NCBI GenBank assembly: GCA_964304625.1
Contig: OZ199838.1
Span: forward strand, 16,554,001 to 16,618,000
Source: Kudoa neothunni
Taxonomy: Eukaryota; Cnidaria
Direction: 5' to 3'
DNA length: 64,000 nt
Shown here: in pieces, positions 52,514 to 64,000 of the stretch
Numbering within the stretch: position 1 is the first letter of the stretch
Layout: each line of letters opens with the position of its first letter
Made by a program: the position numbers and the translations under genes
The notes under the pieces: model-generated
Seen by the model: only the letters and a program-made list of their open reading frames with translations
What the model was told of the DNA's origin: nothing
The model's database searches: none

Positions 52514-55063
52514 CTAAACATTTTCATGAACTAATAGCTTAAGGTTCGGTTTTAGGTTGTTTGCTGATATCCTTATTACCGCTCCTAGGTTTTTGGGGTG
52601 ACAGCAAAGACCTATTCTTGTTTTATTGATTTTCATTCGGGGGAAACTTTGCTCACAAATATAGGTTGACCCAAACATAGAAAATATTTCTGAAGCGAAA
52701 TTTATAAGACACGGAAAAACTCAGCAGGTAGCGAATTGAAAAATTCTACTAATGGAACAACAAAAAACAATTCATTCAATAAACTAACAGATTGAACATC
52801 TATCAGTTCAAGCTGAAGCTCGCCAGGAGCCGTGCTGAAATCAACAAAGAATAACGATGTGAGTATTTGAAATTTTGGTTCAACCTGTCAGAAGTTTTAA
52901 ATCTCCTATTGAACGCATCTAATAAAGATTTTAGATGGCTTTTTATTTTAAAACGAATAGCCGGAGGCACCTTTTCTCTTGCAAGCAAAGGGAAAGTGGG
53001 TGAATTTCCATTCATTTATTTGATTTATAGAAAAAGGATAGTTTCCGCTTCGGAAAGATTTAATATGGTTGAACATTTCATAAATCATGAGTTGTTTACC
53101 CTGCAACTTTAGGTTTAATTCGTTGAGTTTTTCCAAAGATGTCAACTGCCACATAAGCTCAAACCTCCATTCATCACAGTCTATATTATGGGTAAACTCA
53201 CAAATAAAATCTTTCATTTTAAGAAAAGTCTTATTTTCTTCTCTCAGATAATAAAATCTTTTCAAAACTTTTCCTAAAATTTACCATCGTACATTGATAT
53301 GGTAGATAACATCTCTGTACTCAGAATCAAGATCATTTAATAACGATCTGAACTGACGGTGATACAGAGCTCTTAAACAAATGATGTTTATTGCGTTCAC
53401 AACTGGAGTTACAATGTGGTTTAAACTTAATGCAGATTTACACAAACTTTCTTGGTGCAAAATGCAGTGAAATGACAGAAAAGCGTGGTTGGAAATATCT
53501 TTTTTTAAGTTTTTCATTCATTAGTTTAGCCATTTCCAAATTCTTTCCAATAAAGAGCTAGCGCCATCAGTTGTTACGCTTGTTAATTTACTCCAAGGTA
53601 ATTCATTGTTTTCAACTGCTTTAAATACACATTCGAACTAATCAAGCAAAGTTGTTGTACTTTCTATCGCATCCATAGAAAGTAACTCTTCAGTGATACA
53701 AAAATAAGAAATTGTGCAGTGTCTCTAATATCTGTGCTTTCATCTAAAGCTAATGAATAACACACAAATCCTTTTCTTATATCTTTTAATTGTTGGATTG
53801 AACTTTCACCTATCATTTTCCATACGATGCACAACTGTCCTTCTTGATAATGGAATATTTTCAAGCTTTTTCTTCAATTCCGGACTAGCGGCGCTAACAC
53901 AATCCATTATATATTCTTTCACAAATTCGTCATCTAAAAATGGTTTGTTTCGCCGAGCAATGTTATATGATAACATAAAACTTGCTTCATATTCGTTTTC
54001 TTGGGTTGGAGATTTCGTTTTGAATGAACTGAGTTGCTTTTGGTAACTTTCAAGGTATTTTAAGGGAGTTTGTTCCCTGTTGTTATTGTCGATTTTTTCA
54101 CTGAATTCCTCATGTTTCGTTTCAAGTTTTATTTCTTTAATAAGGCGACCGATTCGAGACAACGCAAACACACCGCTTTATTCATTGAATAGGTTAAGAA
54201 ATATTTTTGAGTCCAACCATCATTAAAATTATGGTTTTCATCAACAACTGTACGCTTTAGCGAAGGCATGCTTGCTTAATTCTACAAACACATGGAGCCA
54301 ACATACTACAATTAATAAGGGAAGTTTTAGCAAGTTATCGCTCGAGAAAATTAAGTAAATGATAAAAAACTATTCCCACATCAAACTGATAAATATTGAT
54401 ACACGTCTATTATAAACAATTATAGTTTAAAATCTTAGAATATCTAAAAAATTATACACATTACAAACATTTATCCCTTTTGAAATATTGTAATAAATGA
54501 GATTTTTGTAAGCGCAACTAATAGAATGGAAGGTAAGGATATGGTTCTTATTATGTCAAACCTAATTTATGCATTAGTATCGCATGTTCATATGTTGTTC
54601 TATTATTTAGTTATTTTTAGATTCGTTTTGTTGTAAATTGAATCTCATGTACCAGTTGTAAACGATATCACGTCACCCACCAATAATAACCTCATTATTA
54701 TTTAGGGTAGTAGTCGTTATTGTTACTTTATTACACCAGTTTTTTCCCAAAATTGATGGCATGTTATTTTATTTTAAGCGCGTATTAGATCTTACCTCAT
54801 TCACATTTACATATGATAATCATAGGAACGGTCCAAGCATAGGTAAACATCAAATCAGATGATAAAATCGCGTAAAATTAATGTTCACAACTTCATAATA
54901 CTCATCAAAAAGTAGTTTATTTATTTTTGTATGGAAGAGAAATGCTGTCTTGGCGTTACAAGATTTTGAAAACATTTACATGTTCGCGCAATTTATCAGC
55001 CTTTGAACTCGTCCACGGGCCCTCACAAAAATTCTTCGAGGGTCCACACGTTGCCCATCACTG
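52514..55063 (-). mobile_element. hAT transposon related to ZBED5/GTF2IRD2, decayed
   Basis: The transposase reads from ATG at 54269 down to a stop at 52514 (about 1.75 kb, near family length). In order: MPSLKRTVVDENHNFNDGWT and VCLRCLESVALLK (BED-like finger start, 54150-54269), KHEEFSEKI, SYNIARRNKPFLDDEFVKEY, CYSLALDESTDIRDTAQFLI (about 53700-53770), FLSFHCILHQESLCKSAL, KMKDFICEFTHNIDCDEWRF, and the C-terminal FGSTYICEQSFPRMK (about 52590-52660) before ISANNLKPNL. These are the landmarks of the general-transcription-factor-II-I-repeat-like hAT transposases. Several frame changes break it. The 5' terminus ends at 55063 and reads CAGTGATGGGCAACGTGTGG on the minus strand. The 3' terminus was not identified. 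Confidence 0.8.
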
Positions 55064-55065
55064 CT

Positions 55066-56180
55066 TTTTATATATAAAGGAGGACTGTCGGTATGTGTAT
55101 GCCTCTAAGTGTGCATATGCGATAAAAATTTTTTTCCTCATATAGAGTCATATATAAAATTTTAAAAGTTTTTGAAATTTAAAAAATTTGTTTAATTCTT
55201 TTCACACAACTACATTTCCGTAAAAGTATTTGTGAAATAGAGATTTTGTCGGGTTAAAATGTGTTAATCGGATTATATGAATTCGATTATAGGATTAGCA
55301 ACAATATGTGTCGTAGTGATAGTGAAGGTCGGTTGAAGTTAACATTCTCCCTTATACGCCAATAAAATGTCGATTAAGCGATGCCGTCTACCTTTATGTA
55401 TAAGCTTGATGTGTTTATTTTATTGTTTGCGCAAATAAACTCCTTATGTCGGGAGTTTTAACGTATTTGACTCGATAAGCACACTTGGAAGATTCTATTA
55501 ATGGTTTTAGATATGAAAAAAAAGTCAATATATGCATTGTTGTTAGTGATTTGATAATGTATGTTATAATCAGATAGATTGAAGCATTACAATGCAAATA
55601 CGGCGTCCTTAGATATCATTGAAATCGTTCACTAAGTTTAACTTTAAATGATTAAATTTAATGCAGACGGTTGTACTCCTACTTCATCTAATTATATAAA
55701 TTTTTTATGTTGATATTAAAGTGATTTTTAGCTGTTTGTTTGGGGAAAAATGCACTAATGTTTATGTCACGCCAAGCGATGTTCATTTTAGCAATATCAA
55801 TGAATTTTCATACGTTTTCTTCTATCTCTGTTACTTTTTCCATTTTTTTCTCTTAAAAAGTTAGTGGCGCATATAGTTACCGAGCCGGGACAGAATTCGA
55901 CTTTTAAAAATCCTCCGGGCCAAAAAATAACGTTTTAGATGACCTTAACGTATTCAGCGTTGTTGCCGAGCCACGGAATTTTTAAATGAACACCGGGATT
56001 GGAACACTCCTTCAAAGAAATGGTCATAACCTAAATTTCATACTCCAAATCGTTAAAGTATATTGCTTAAAACTTTGTAGTTATTTTATTTCTAGGGTTT
56101 AATTCAAAATTTCAATATATTTTTCGAATGCTATTAAAAAAATTATCCAGGCGAAATAATCGATTAGAATTTTTCAGATA
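55066..56180. repeat. Unclassified dispersed repeat, copy 2
   Basis: Same family and orientation as 22262-23232 (shared GGTCGGTTGAAGTTAACATT, ATAATCAGATAGATTGAAGC, TTCAATATATTTTTCGAATG). It starts immediately beyond the hAT terminus at 55063 and ends just before the helix-turn-helix remnant of the Tigger copy at 56190. Confidence 0.65.
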
Positions 56181-56189
56181 GTCGTATTA

Positions 56190-57627
56190 GAATAAAAAAC
56201 GGGAAATATGATGAGCTTGAAAGTCTACTATTCAACTGGATTGTTCTCCAAAGTGAAAAGAAGAAAAATATTCCTGGATTCATTATTTACGAGAAGGTTG
56301 CTATAATAGCTTAAGATCTTAAAATTTTTGATTTTAATTGCAGTAAACGTTGGTCCTCTAATTTAAGACAAGGTATTGTTTGATAAATATCAAACAATAC
56401 ATGGAGAGGCTGTAAGCGCTGATATCAGTGCTATCCCCGAATTGATAAACAATAATTCTAACATCCTTGATAAATATAAACGAGAAAATATTATAACTAT
56501 GGACTAAGCCCCCTTTTCTATGGGCAATTATCTCAGCGAACGTGTCACCAAGTACAAATCTGATATAAAAGGAAAAAAACAATCAAAGGGTAACAATATT
56601 GGTTATTGCTTCATGTACCGGTGAGAAATTTCCATTTTACCTGATTGGAAAATTTAAGAAGCGGCGTTGTTTCAATGGGACTAAAAATCTTCCAGTGAAC
56701 TATCAGTCACAAAAAAATGGATGGATGTCCGCGGCTATATTCTAAGAAATCCCTAAAGATTTAGACAAAAAATTCGGCCAACAAAATAGAAAAGTCCTTA
56801 TTAACCTTGTTCAATGTCCGTCTCATCCCAATTTAACAAATCACTTTAATAACATTGAATTGTTGTTCCTCCCTAAAATCCCCCAGTGTCCTCCAGCCAA
56901 TGGATCTCGGCGGTATTCATAGCCTGAAACCAACTACCGCTTATCGTTGGCCGTGCAGTTTCTCTCTGAAGAGGATACTTCAACACCCTTCAAAAACACG
57001 ATTTTGAACTGTCTTCATACGTTGATGGAAGCATGGAAAATGTCGAAGAGAAAAATTATTGAAAACTATTTCAAGAAATTTCAGGTATTTAGACATCGTA
57101 CGATTAACTAATAAATTAATACAAAATAAGGAGGATACTAATGCAGATGCGAACTCCTCACCCTAAACAAAAATTGTTGGTAAATATCCGTTTTATGTAA
57201 ATTTGTTTCGAAAAAATCTCTAGACGATTTTGGCGATATAAGTGAATTGGAGGAAGCTGCAACTGTACACGAAGACGCATCACATCACATCACATCACAT
57301 CATTTCGATAAAGATATTTATATTGTTTCAAAATGGGATGGAAATCCGGATTTTTATGAAAATAATGATACAATTAGATTGGCCCAATTAAAAGATGCTA
57401 TAAATATTATCAGAATAGCATTTATGCATGAGAATATTGCAGCTTTAATCTATACTCATCCCATAATAGAAGAAATATATAAAGGATTATTAGAAATAGG
57501 GTAAGTCTAAAAAATAGATGACTTTTTGGCAAAAATTAACATTTTCCGTTGTTTGAGCGATCACATGTCTCGACATTACGTGGAAAATTCCTATTCCCAC
57601 AAAACCACGCAACATCGAAACCTTATT
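56190..57627 (+). mobile_element. Tigger (pogo) transposon, decayed
   Basis: The helix-turn-helix part (KYDELESLLFNWIVLQSEKK, about 56205-56265) is followed by DDE remnants: FYGQLSQRT (about 56515), KWMDVRGYILRNP with its frame alternative WMSAAIF (about 56715-56750), RKVLINLVQCPSHPNL (about 56790-56835) and NNIELLFLPK (about 56850). A C-terminal frame is at 57247-57504, ending HPIIEEIYKGLLEIG. The right terminus ends at 57627 before TA and reads, inverted, CAATAAGGTTTCGATGTTGC. The left terminus was not found; a dispersed repeat abuts that side. Many stops. Confidence 0.75.
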
Positions 57628-57629
57628 GT

Positions 57630-58144
57630 ATTTAATTTTTGAAAACATCACAAAAGAATTGATTGATCACGACCTATTATTGCGAAAAACCAACAAGGCC
57701 TACACAATAAGATCTCTACATCCCACATCAAGTAGGAAACCTCGTATTTATTCGCAGAAGGATTAGTGATGTTATGAATATATCCATGGTGACATCTGTG
57801 TAATTCGGAATTAATAAATAAAAAATCGATTAAGTAGTTGTCTTTATTTTCGAGGGTATTTATATTTTTGGGGAAGGAAAAAACGTTAATACAATAGAAT
57901 AATTAAAAGCTTATTTTTGCTGACCAATCAAACCCATTGACACACAGCACACTCGCTCACCTGCACTTTAGTGTTATTGATAGGTGGAGTAAGCTGATTG
58001 GACGATTGTTATCCTTTAATTCGGTGGCTGATCTTCGAGGTTAGATCTCGGAATCATAATAAGATTTAGTTGGTTAGAGTCGGAATTCGCGTGTACTAAT
58101 TCTCCACAAAGTGACGTTAAGTTTTGTTCGATTTGAGTGGGTCG
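57630..58144. other. Upstream region of the SBF gene
   Basis: Part-unique DNA with GC-richer patches (57940-58060). It should contain the SBF promoter; no element could be assigned. Confidence 0.4.
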
Positions 58145-61100
58145 ATGTTGGATCATAAATTCCGACTAGTGGAATACATTGCCACAATTGGTATAGAAGA
58201 AAATTCCTTTGAAAATATAAAAAAAACAAATGGAGATTTGTCGCCTCTAGCCAAGGTTCAGCTTGAGGGTTGTGTTTTGAGCCGGTTTCCGTTGGAAGAT
58301 CATCCAGATTTTCCCTTCTCATCTGGCATAGTCAATGTAAATTTATTTGGTCTTGCAACTCATATCGAAAATGTTTTCGCTGGTAGTTTTGTCTTCCAAA
58401 CGGTTGGTACATTGAAACCCAGCCCAAAAGACCATTATTCTATTCGGTTGTGCTAACCGATGTCGATGGAGTGTATAGTTATGCGGCGTACATCGTGTGG
58501 AATCAGTTTATTCAAAAATGTGATAATGATGGTAATTTTGAAGTTGTTTTCCGCCAACCAACTAAAATGATTGTTGTTTTATTGAAATAGGTATCGCAAC
58601 CGATATCTATGCGCCAAAATGTATATGTGTTGTGTCAAAACTTCCATATTTTGATATATTCAAGGTAAAAACATGGTTGAAAAGCTAACCACAAATACAA
58701 CATGATTTCTATTTGCTCATTTATATGTCGATTAGGAATGTTTGATGACAATATTTGACGGGTTATGGGAACGAAATGAGCTGAAAAATTCCAATGATAA
58801 ATATTTGGCCGAGAAAGTGGTGAGTGCGTTGATTAGCTCACCGCAAATTTTCGAACCAGGAGTTGAACCTTATCCACTTTCGTTGTACGACAAATTTTTC
58901 GTTAATGTACAGCCCCCATTAACCACACAGTTCAACACAACTGGTGATGATGTGTTCTTTTTGGCTAAACATTTGGGTAAATAGTATCAAAGATTGTTCA
59001 TTTTTTTATATCGGCATGTTTTTAATAGGTGCTCACAATTTGATACGTTTATACAATGTGTTGTTGTTGGACAACAAAATACTATTTGTATCATCGAGTT
59101 ATAACTTTCTTTTTAAAGCTTGCAATGGATTAGTTTCATTGTTATACCCATTAAAATTTAAGTAGTTTAATTGCTCGATAACACAAGTATTAATTATGCT
59201 ATTGAAGTTATGTTTATATACCATTACTTCCAAAATCGTTAACTGATATTGTCAATGCACCCACACCATTTATGATTGGTATGCATGCGTCGTCGTTTAT
59301 AAGCTTTTGCGCCGGATCCTTAGGAGTAATTTCGATTTTTTTTTAATTTTGTCGAGTTAATTTTATATGTAGAATGATGTGGTTGTGGTTAATTTGGACG
59401 TTGGGAGCGTTAAAATTAATTCTGATCATCATGTTCCATGCTTTTCTGATACATTGACGAGTTTCCTTGAGGTTGGACTGTCAAATATTCTCTTCCCCGA
59501 GCTCAACACACCCGACGAATTGTTCTGTAAACCGAAACAAATGAGTGATGAAGAAAACGTACTTTTCACCTCAAAGCTATCTATTTACATTAAAAATTAT
59601 ATTAATTTGTGGTTAGGATAAGAAAATTAGGGCCTACTTTTTAATACTATTGGTGCAAATCTTCGAAGGCTACCTGTCCTGCACCAACGTTGTGCGAGTC
59701 CATCCAAAGATATTGATCAAATTCCAAAAAGTTTATATTGATTTTCGGCGCTGGATCATAATCTAATTTATTTTTATTGGGTGATTAGGATCAGTTTCTA
59801 TTTAGAAGGGACCTTTGCGACTGCCCTTTCACCACTAAAGTTTGATCCAAACATTTCTGAAATGGAATATTCATCGCATTTGTTATGTAGTTCCTTGATA
59901 CTATGATATTCAATCAGTTTATCTCTGAACGAGGAGTTCCTTACCGAAAATGTGACATTTTTGACGATGTATGTTTCCATACTTTACTTTTCGATGAATG
60001 GTTATTAATATACTGCTTTTGTTAATAACAACTAATTCGATAATTGTTAAGTTATCTTCTTATTAAAAAAATAGTATAATTATAATTATACAATTGGATT
60101 GTCTTCTTATTAAATAAATTATGAAATTATACAATTGAATTGTTGTCTTCTTATTAAATAAATTATGAAATTATACAATTGGATTGTTGTCTTCTTATTA
60201 AATAAATTATGAAATTATACAATTGGATTGTTGTCTTCTTATTAAATAAATTATGAAATTATACAATTGAATTGTTGTCTTCTTATTAAATAAATTATGA
60301 AATTATACAATTGAATTGTTGTCTTCTTATTAAATAAATTATGAAATTATACAATTGGATTGTTGTCTTCTTATTAAATAAATTATGAAATTATACAATT
60401 GAATTGTTGTCTTCTTATTAAATAAATTATGAAATTATACAATTGGATTGTTGTCTTCTTATTAAATAAATTATGAAATTATACAATTGAATTGTTGTCT
60501 TCTTATTAAATAAATTATGAAATTATACAATTGAATTGTTGTCTTCTTATTAAATAAATTATGAAATTATACAATTGGATTGTTGTCTTCTTATTAAATA
60601 AATTATGAAATTATACAATTGAATTGTTGTCTTCTTATTAAATAAATTATGAAATTATACAATTGAATTGTTGTCTTCTTATTAAATAAATTATGAAATT
60701 AATGAAGTGGCTATTGGCAACATAAATAATATTCAGGTGGCACTAGTTTCGACTTATATTTAATTATTTCTGTCCTACCATTTCGCCCTTAGGAGCCAGA
60801 AATAATTATATATAGCAGATTCTAAAAAATAAAATCCGTAAACAGTTTGTAAGCAAGGGTTTCTGAGATTAAAAATCTTAATCGCGCGTGCGTACATGCA
60901 ATTTAGAATTAGATTTTACCGTGCCAATAGTCTCTGCTTTAAATTAATGATTTAATTATGTAATTGAATTGTTGTCTTCCTATTAAATGAATGGTTTAAT
61001 TATTCCATTGTTTATAAAGTAGTTGTTTAATGACTGTTGATATTTTGGCGCTGAAATTTAAATCTTATATATGTGCAAGGCGCGTGTCAAATCTTTTTCG

Positions 61101-64000
61101 AATGTAAGTTTTAATGTAGTAGGTGAATTCAAATGTGTTTTCTTTTGTATTACAATTTATTTTTCGTTAATATTAACTGCAACACCGGTTTTTGGTGGAA
61201 TATTAATGATTAAATTGAGATTATGCTTTTTGTATTATTTCCATAACAACAGTCATTATATTATCTAATTAATTAATGATTAAACTATTTTCTAATTAGT
61301 GTTTTTTAAATTTTTATTTAATTAGTTATTTTTAAAATACTTAATTAAGTATAATTTTCTATTTTTAAACTATTTTTTTGTAGTTAATGATGCGTTACAA
61401 CAATGAGGTGGCGGAAAAAAAAGAACTCGTATGCTTGACTACGTTTATCAACACAGCCTGGTCGACTTTTATGGAAAATGTAAGGCTGTTTGGTGAATCT
61501 GGATGAATCGTGATCAATTTTCAAATTTACTCTATAGGAGAGAGTGGATGATGAATGCAGGAGACAGCGCTCGTTTCTTCCGGAAAATCGGATTATTTGA
61601 TGAGATTAATTTCACAACAATTAATATAAGGGATATTGAAGCTGACAAAGGTCAAATTCACCTCCAATAAACCAAACCCTGCCAGTTTGGCTTATTCCTC
61701 AAAATCTCTAGCTAAAATGGCTAGATCCCCTTCTTTCGTACCATTGGACATCAATTCGTATCGATTTGGATTGACATTTTCTATTTCATCCATTGATTCC
61801 AAAATCATCAAGGAATTTGTAAAATACATTTTCGAAGGTGAAACTCCTCGAGCTCTGCAGGTATTTTTCGGATTCGGATCGTAATTAATACGCATGTTTT
61901 TAATTGCCGTGTAATTTTGTAATTAATAGAAATCTCTTGTTCGCTAAAAACCTAATTAATTTGATTGTTTTATCAACAAGTTTAATTAATTTATTGAATA
62001 CATGAGTTATTAGTGCTCAATATTCAAATAAGAAACGCATGTTCGAGTAATTATTGGATTAATTAATATATATACATATATATTGAATTTGGGTTAGAAA
62101 ATCATTTTCATTGAATATGATAATATTGGTGGCTATTTTTTGAACAATAATATGTAGGTAGGTATATTTAATTGTGCGCAAAGGTTATTTGCATGGGAAG
62201 TTTTAAGGCATTGATTATTGACAAGGATATTTTAAACCCTAAAAAATATTCACGCTTGCGCCGTATCTATTTTTTAGAATCTGCGATATTAAATTATTCC
62301 TTATCTCTAAGAGTGAAGCGACGAGCCAGAAATAATTTACTACACTCAAGTGGATATTTTTATCTGTGTCAATATCCACGTTCTAATGTAAAATTCAAAT
62401 AAGGCACGCGTGCGCGAAAATGATATTTTTTAATCCAGCTATTATAACTTAGAATCTGTTATATTTAATTATTTAACATGTAAATAACCACTTTCTGAGT
62501 TGTGCTTATTGTCGATGAGTACCGCAAATCTTCGAAAATAAACCCTATTCGTATTTACTTTTATTATATAATTAAGAATTGGTAAATTAATAGCAAATAC
62601 GTTTTTCATTCGTTAAATGTGTGAATGCCAATATAATTATAGCTATGATAACTGGAGATTATAATCATAATCGCGCCTGCGCAATTACATACACATACCA
62701 TTATAGACAACCTTCCAAAGTTCAACTAAAACTCACACCTTATTTGAATATTAATATATTTGAATATTTATTTTATATCGCTTTTAACCTTTAAAATATT
62801 TAATAAGTGTTAAATTTTAAAAATTTAAATGTAAACTAAGGATAATTAATTCCAATCGAAAGTTTAATTATTAATTGTATTTCAATCATATGTTTGATTA
62901 TTGAAAATTTAAATTAGATTTAATGCTGAATAAAATTATTAAATAATATATTATTTTAATTATGCAATTAAGATTGTTTCCAATGTTATCTATTTAAATT
63001 ACAAAATTACCAATAAATAATGATTTGACTAGTGTATTATCAGTATCAGTTCGCCATGAAAAAATTAAGAAAATAGATTAACCTTGTCTGTTTGAGGTTA
63101 ACTAAACGAAAGGGCCACTGAATTATTTTTAAAAAATCCCCCGAATTGAGGAATTTGAGCGATTTGAGCGATTCAAGTGACTTGTGACATGGTTGGTTAT
63201 CCCACCAAAATTTATAAAAAATTGATTTAATAATGTATTTTTGTCTGGTCATAGCAACAGCCTAAATAAATAACAACCAATAATTTCTCATATAATTAGC
63301 TACCTTAAGTGTCTTACAGAAATAGTTAGTATCAGTTTAATTTGACATAATACATGAGTTTACTTTTAATGTGCATCATCCACAAATTAAAATTATATTA
63401 TTACGAAAATAGTATCTAACCTATCGTTATCGTGCTTATCTTGTACAATCTATCGGCAAAATATACCGCTTGTTAATAACTAACTATTTCTAAGACAATT
63501 ACATCTGATCTATTCGACAATATATATAATTAATGGTTCTCTGTTAAAAAACTACCTTTTTCGTCACGAAATTCTCATGCTTACTTGATCATATGTATAG
63601 ATGATCAAAAAAGTGCAATCGCTAGGATGCAAACCAGGAATACGTGTTCTGTTATGCAACGAGTTGAACTTGAAAGTCAAACAAAATTATTATCTTCTTG
63701 ACTGTGAACAATTTCGAATTCTCAGTGATGTCATCAATTCTTATTTGAACGTAATTTTCGTGTACTCTTCGAGTGTTACAATTTTCGCTGTTGTTTAGAA
63801 CGAAAATAACGACTATTGTTTTACTATGTCATCATTGATGGTAGAAATGGCTAACATTTTCTTCAAGAAAAGCAAAGATAATATGGTCTACATTTTCACC
63901 CAACTTCATAATCATAGGGCTTGGGGATTTCTTCCTTTTTGGGAGAGTCTTTTCTATGTAAGTGCTCAAACTCAACTCAACAATCTCTATCTAAACGACA
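58145..64000 (+). CDS. Sbf: SBF1/SBF2 (MTMR5/MTMR13)-like DENN protein, 5' part
   Basis: SBF proteins are catalytically dead myotubularin relatives with an N-terminal DENN module that acts on Rab GTPases in membrane traffic. The gene runs off the window, so only the DENN region and start of the following SBF2 domain are seen. Exons: 58145-58336, 58423-58531, 58591-58664, 58736-58976, 59029-59161, 59208-59325, 59373-about 59550, about 59636-59730, 59789-59839, 59891-59968, 61384-61479, 61642-61860, 63601-63750 and 63799-end. Matching blocks: RFPLEDHPDFPFSSGI, YSVVLTDVDG, CICVVSKLPYFDIFKECL, LLLDNKILFVSSSYNFLF, LLYPLKFNYVYIPLLPKSL, NAPTPFMIGMHASS, VVRVHPKILIKFQK, QFISERGVPYRKCDIFDD, KYIFEGETPRALQ, YYLLDCEQFRIL and LPFWESLFY. 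Two introns are large: 1,415 bp (with a minisatellite) and 1,740 bp. Unresolved: the junction near 59.55-59.64 kb lacks a good donor in the right phase, and an extra exon may lie at 61538-61600. Confidence 0.88.
60056..60703. repeat. 44-bp minisatellite in an SBF intron
   Basis: About 14-15 tandem units with period 44 (unit core TTGTTGTCTTCTTATTAAAT, then AAATTATGAAATTATACAAT). The array is nearly perfect except for a binary A/G variant (CAATTGAA or CAATTGGA) and a shortened first unit. A lone degenerate unit lies at about 60955-61010. It lies wholly inside the 59969-61383 intron, so it is not translated. Confidence 0.95.

Noticed and set aside
59798-59980. 60-codon minus-strand frame
   Set aside because: It is antisense to two SBF exons whose plus-strand product (ISERGVPYR, CDIFDD) matches the family.
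60056-60703. Regular direct repeats that could be mistaken for a CRISPR array
   Set aside because: Units abut with no unique spacers, the period is constant at 44, and the host is an animal; it is a minisatellite in an intron.
63958-63963. GTAAGT consensus donor near the window end
   Set aside because: Homology to SBF continues through it (FYVSAQTQLNNLYL against FYGDVQTHIRALYL in the human protein), so it is probably coding; alternative splicing cannot be excluded.

Overview
This is a window of metazoan nuclear DNA: very AT-rich, with small spliced genes set in long stretches of decayed DNA transposons. The DEAF1-type protein (SAND plus MYND) and the SBF/MTMR5-13 homologue point to an animal. 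Most introns are only about 36-90 bp with GT..AG ends and little extra consensus. That, the AT bias, the transposon load and two fast-evolving secreted or surface proteins would suit a compact-intron invertebrate, possibly a parasite such as a myxozoan or mesozoan. The phylum is my inference, not something the sequence proves.

Layout. 0.4-4.4 kb: hAT fossils and a Tigger element. 4.6-7.55 kb (+): a ten-exon gene for a type I membrane protein built of repeated four-cysteine, fibronectin-III-like domains. 8-12 kb: a three-level nest of DNA transposons. 12.4-14.4 kb (+): a complete SRP54 gene (10 exons, 493 aa). 17.3-18.7 kb (+): a complete PRMT1-type arginine methyltransferase (9 exons, 331 aa). 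19.2-24.7 kb: Merlin, Tigger and hAT remnants plus an unclassified repeat. 26.6-28.0 kb (+): a complete DEAF1 homologue (4 exons, 404 aa). 28-45 kb: mostly transposon remains (MULE, hAT, Tigger, Merlin, TTAA-flanked piggyBac-like elements including a fold-back), with one likely four-pass membrane protein at 35.5-36.2 kb (-). 45.4-46.9 kb (-): a secreted five-module Kunitz-like protein. 48-57.6 kb: Merlin, MULE, hAT and Tigger remains. 58.1-64.0 kb (+, runs off the end): the N-terminal DENN half of an SBF1/2 homologue, with a 44-bp minisatellite in one intron.

The conserved genes (SRP54, PRMT1, DEAF1, SBF) are unrelated housekeeping or regulatory genes and do not form a pathway. The two lineage-specific secreted or surface genes share an architecture: one module per exon, every intron in phase 1, a signal peptide in exon 1. 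That is the classic layout for domain shuffling and suggests both products act at the cell surface or outside the cell. Exon models were assembled by eye from reading frame, GT/AG ends and family homology. For SRP54, PRMT1, DEAF1, the FN3-like gene and the Kunitz gene the exon lengths sum to a whole number of codons with one terminal stop. In SBF one junction near 59.5-59.6 kb stays unresolved.
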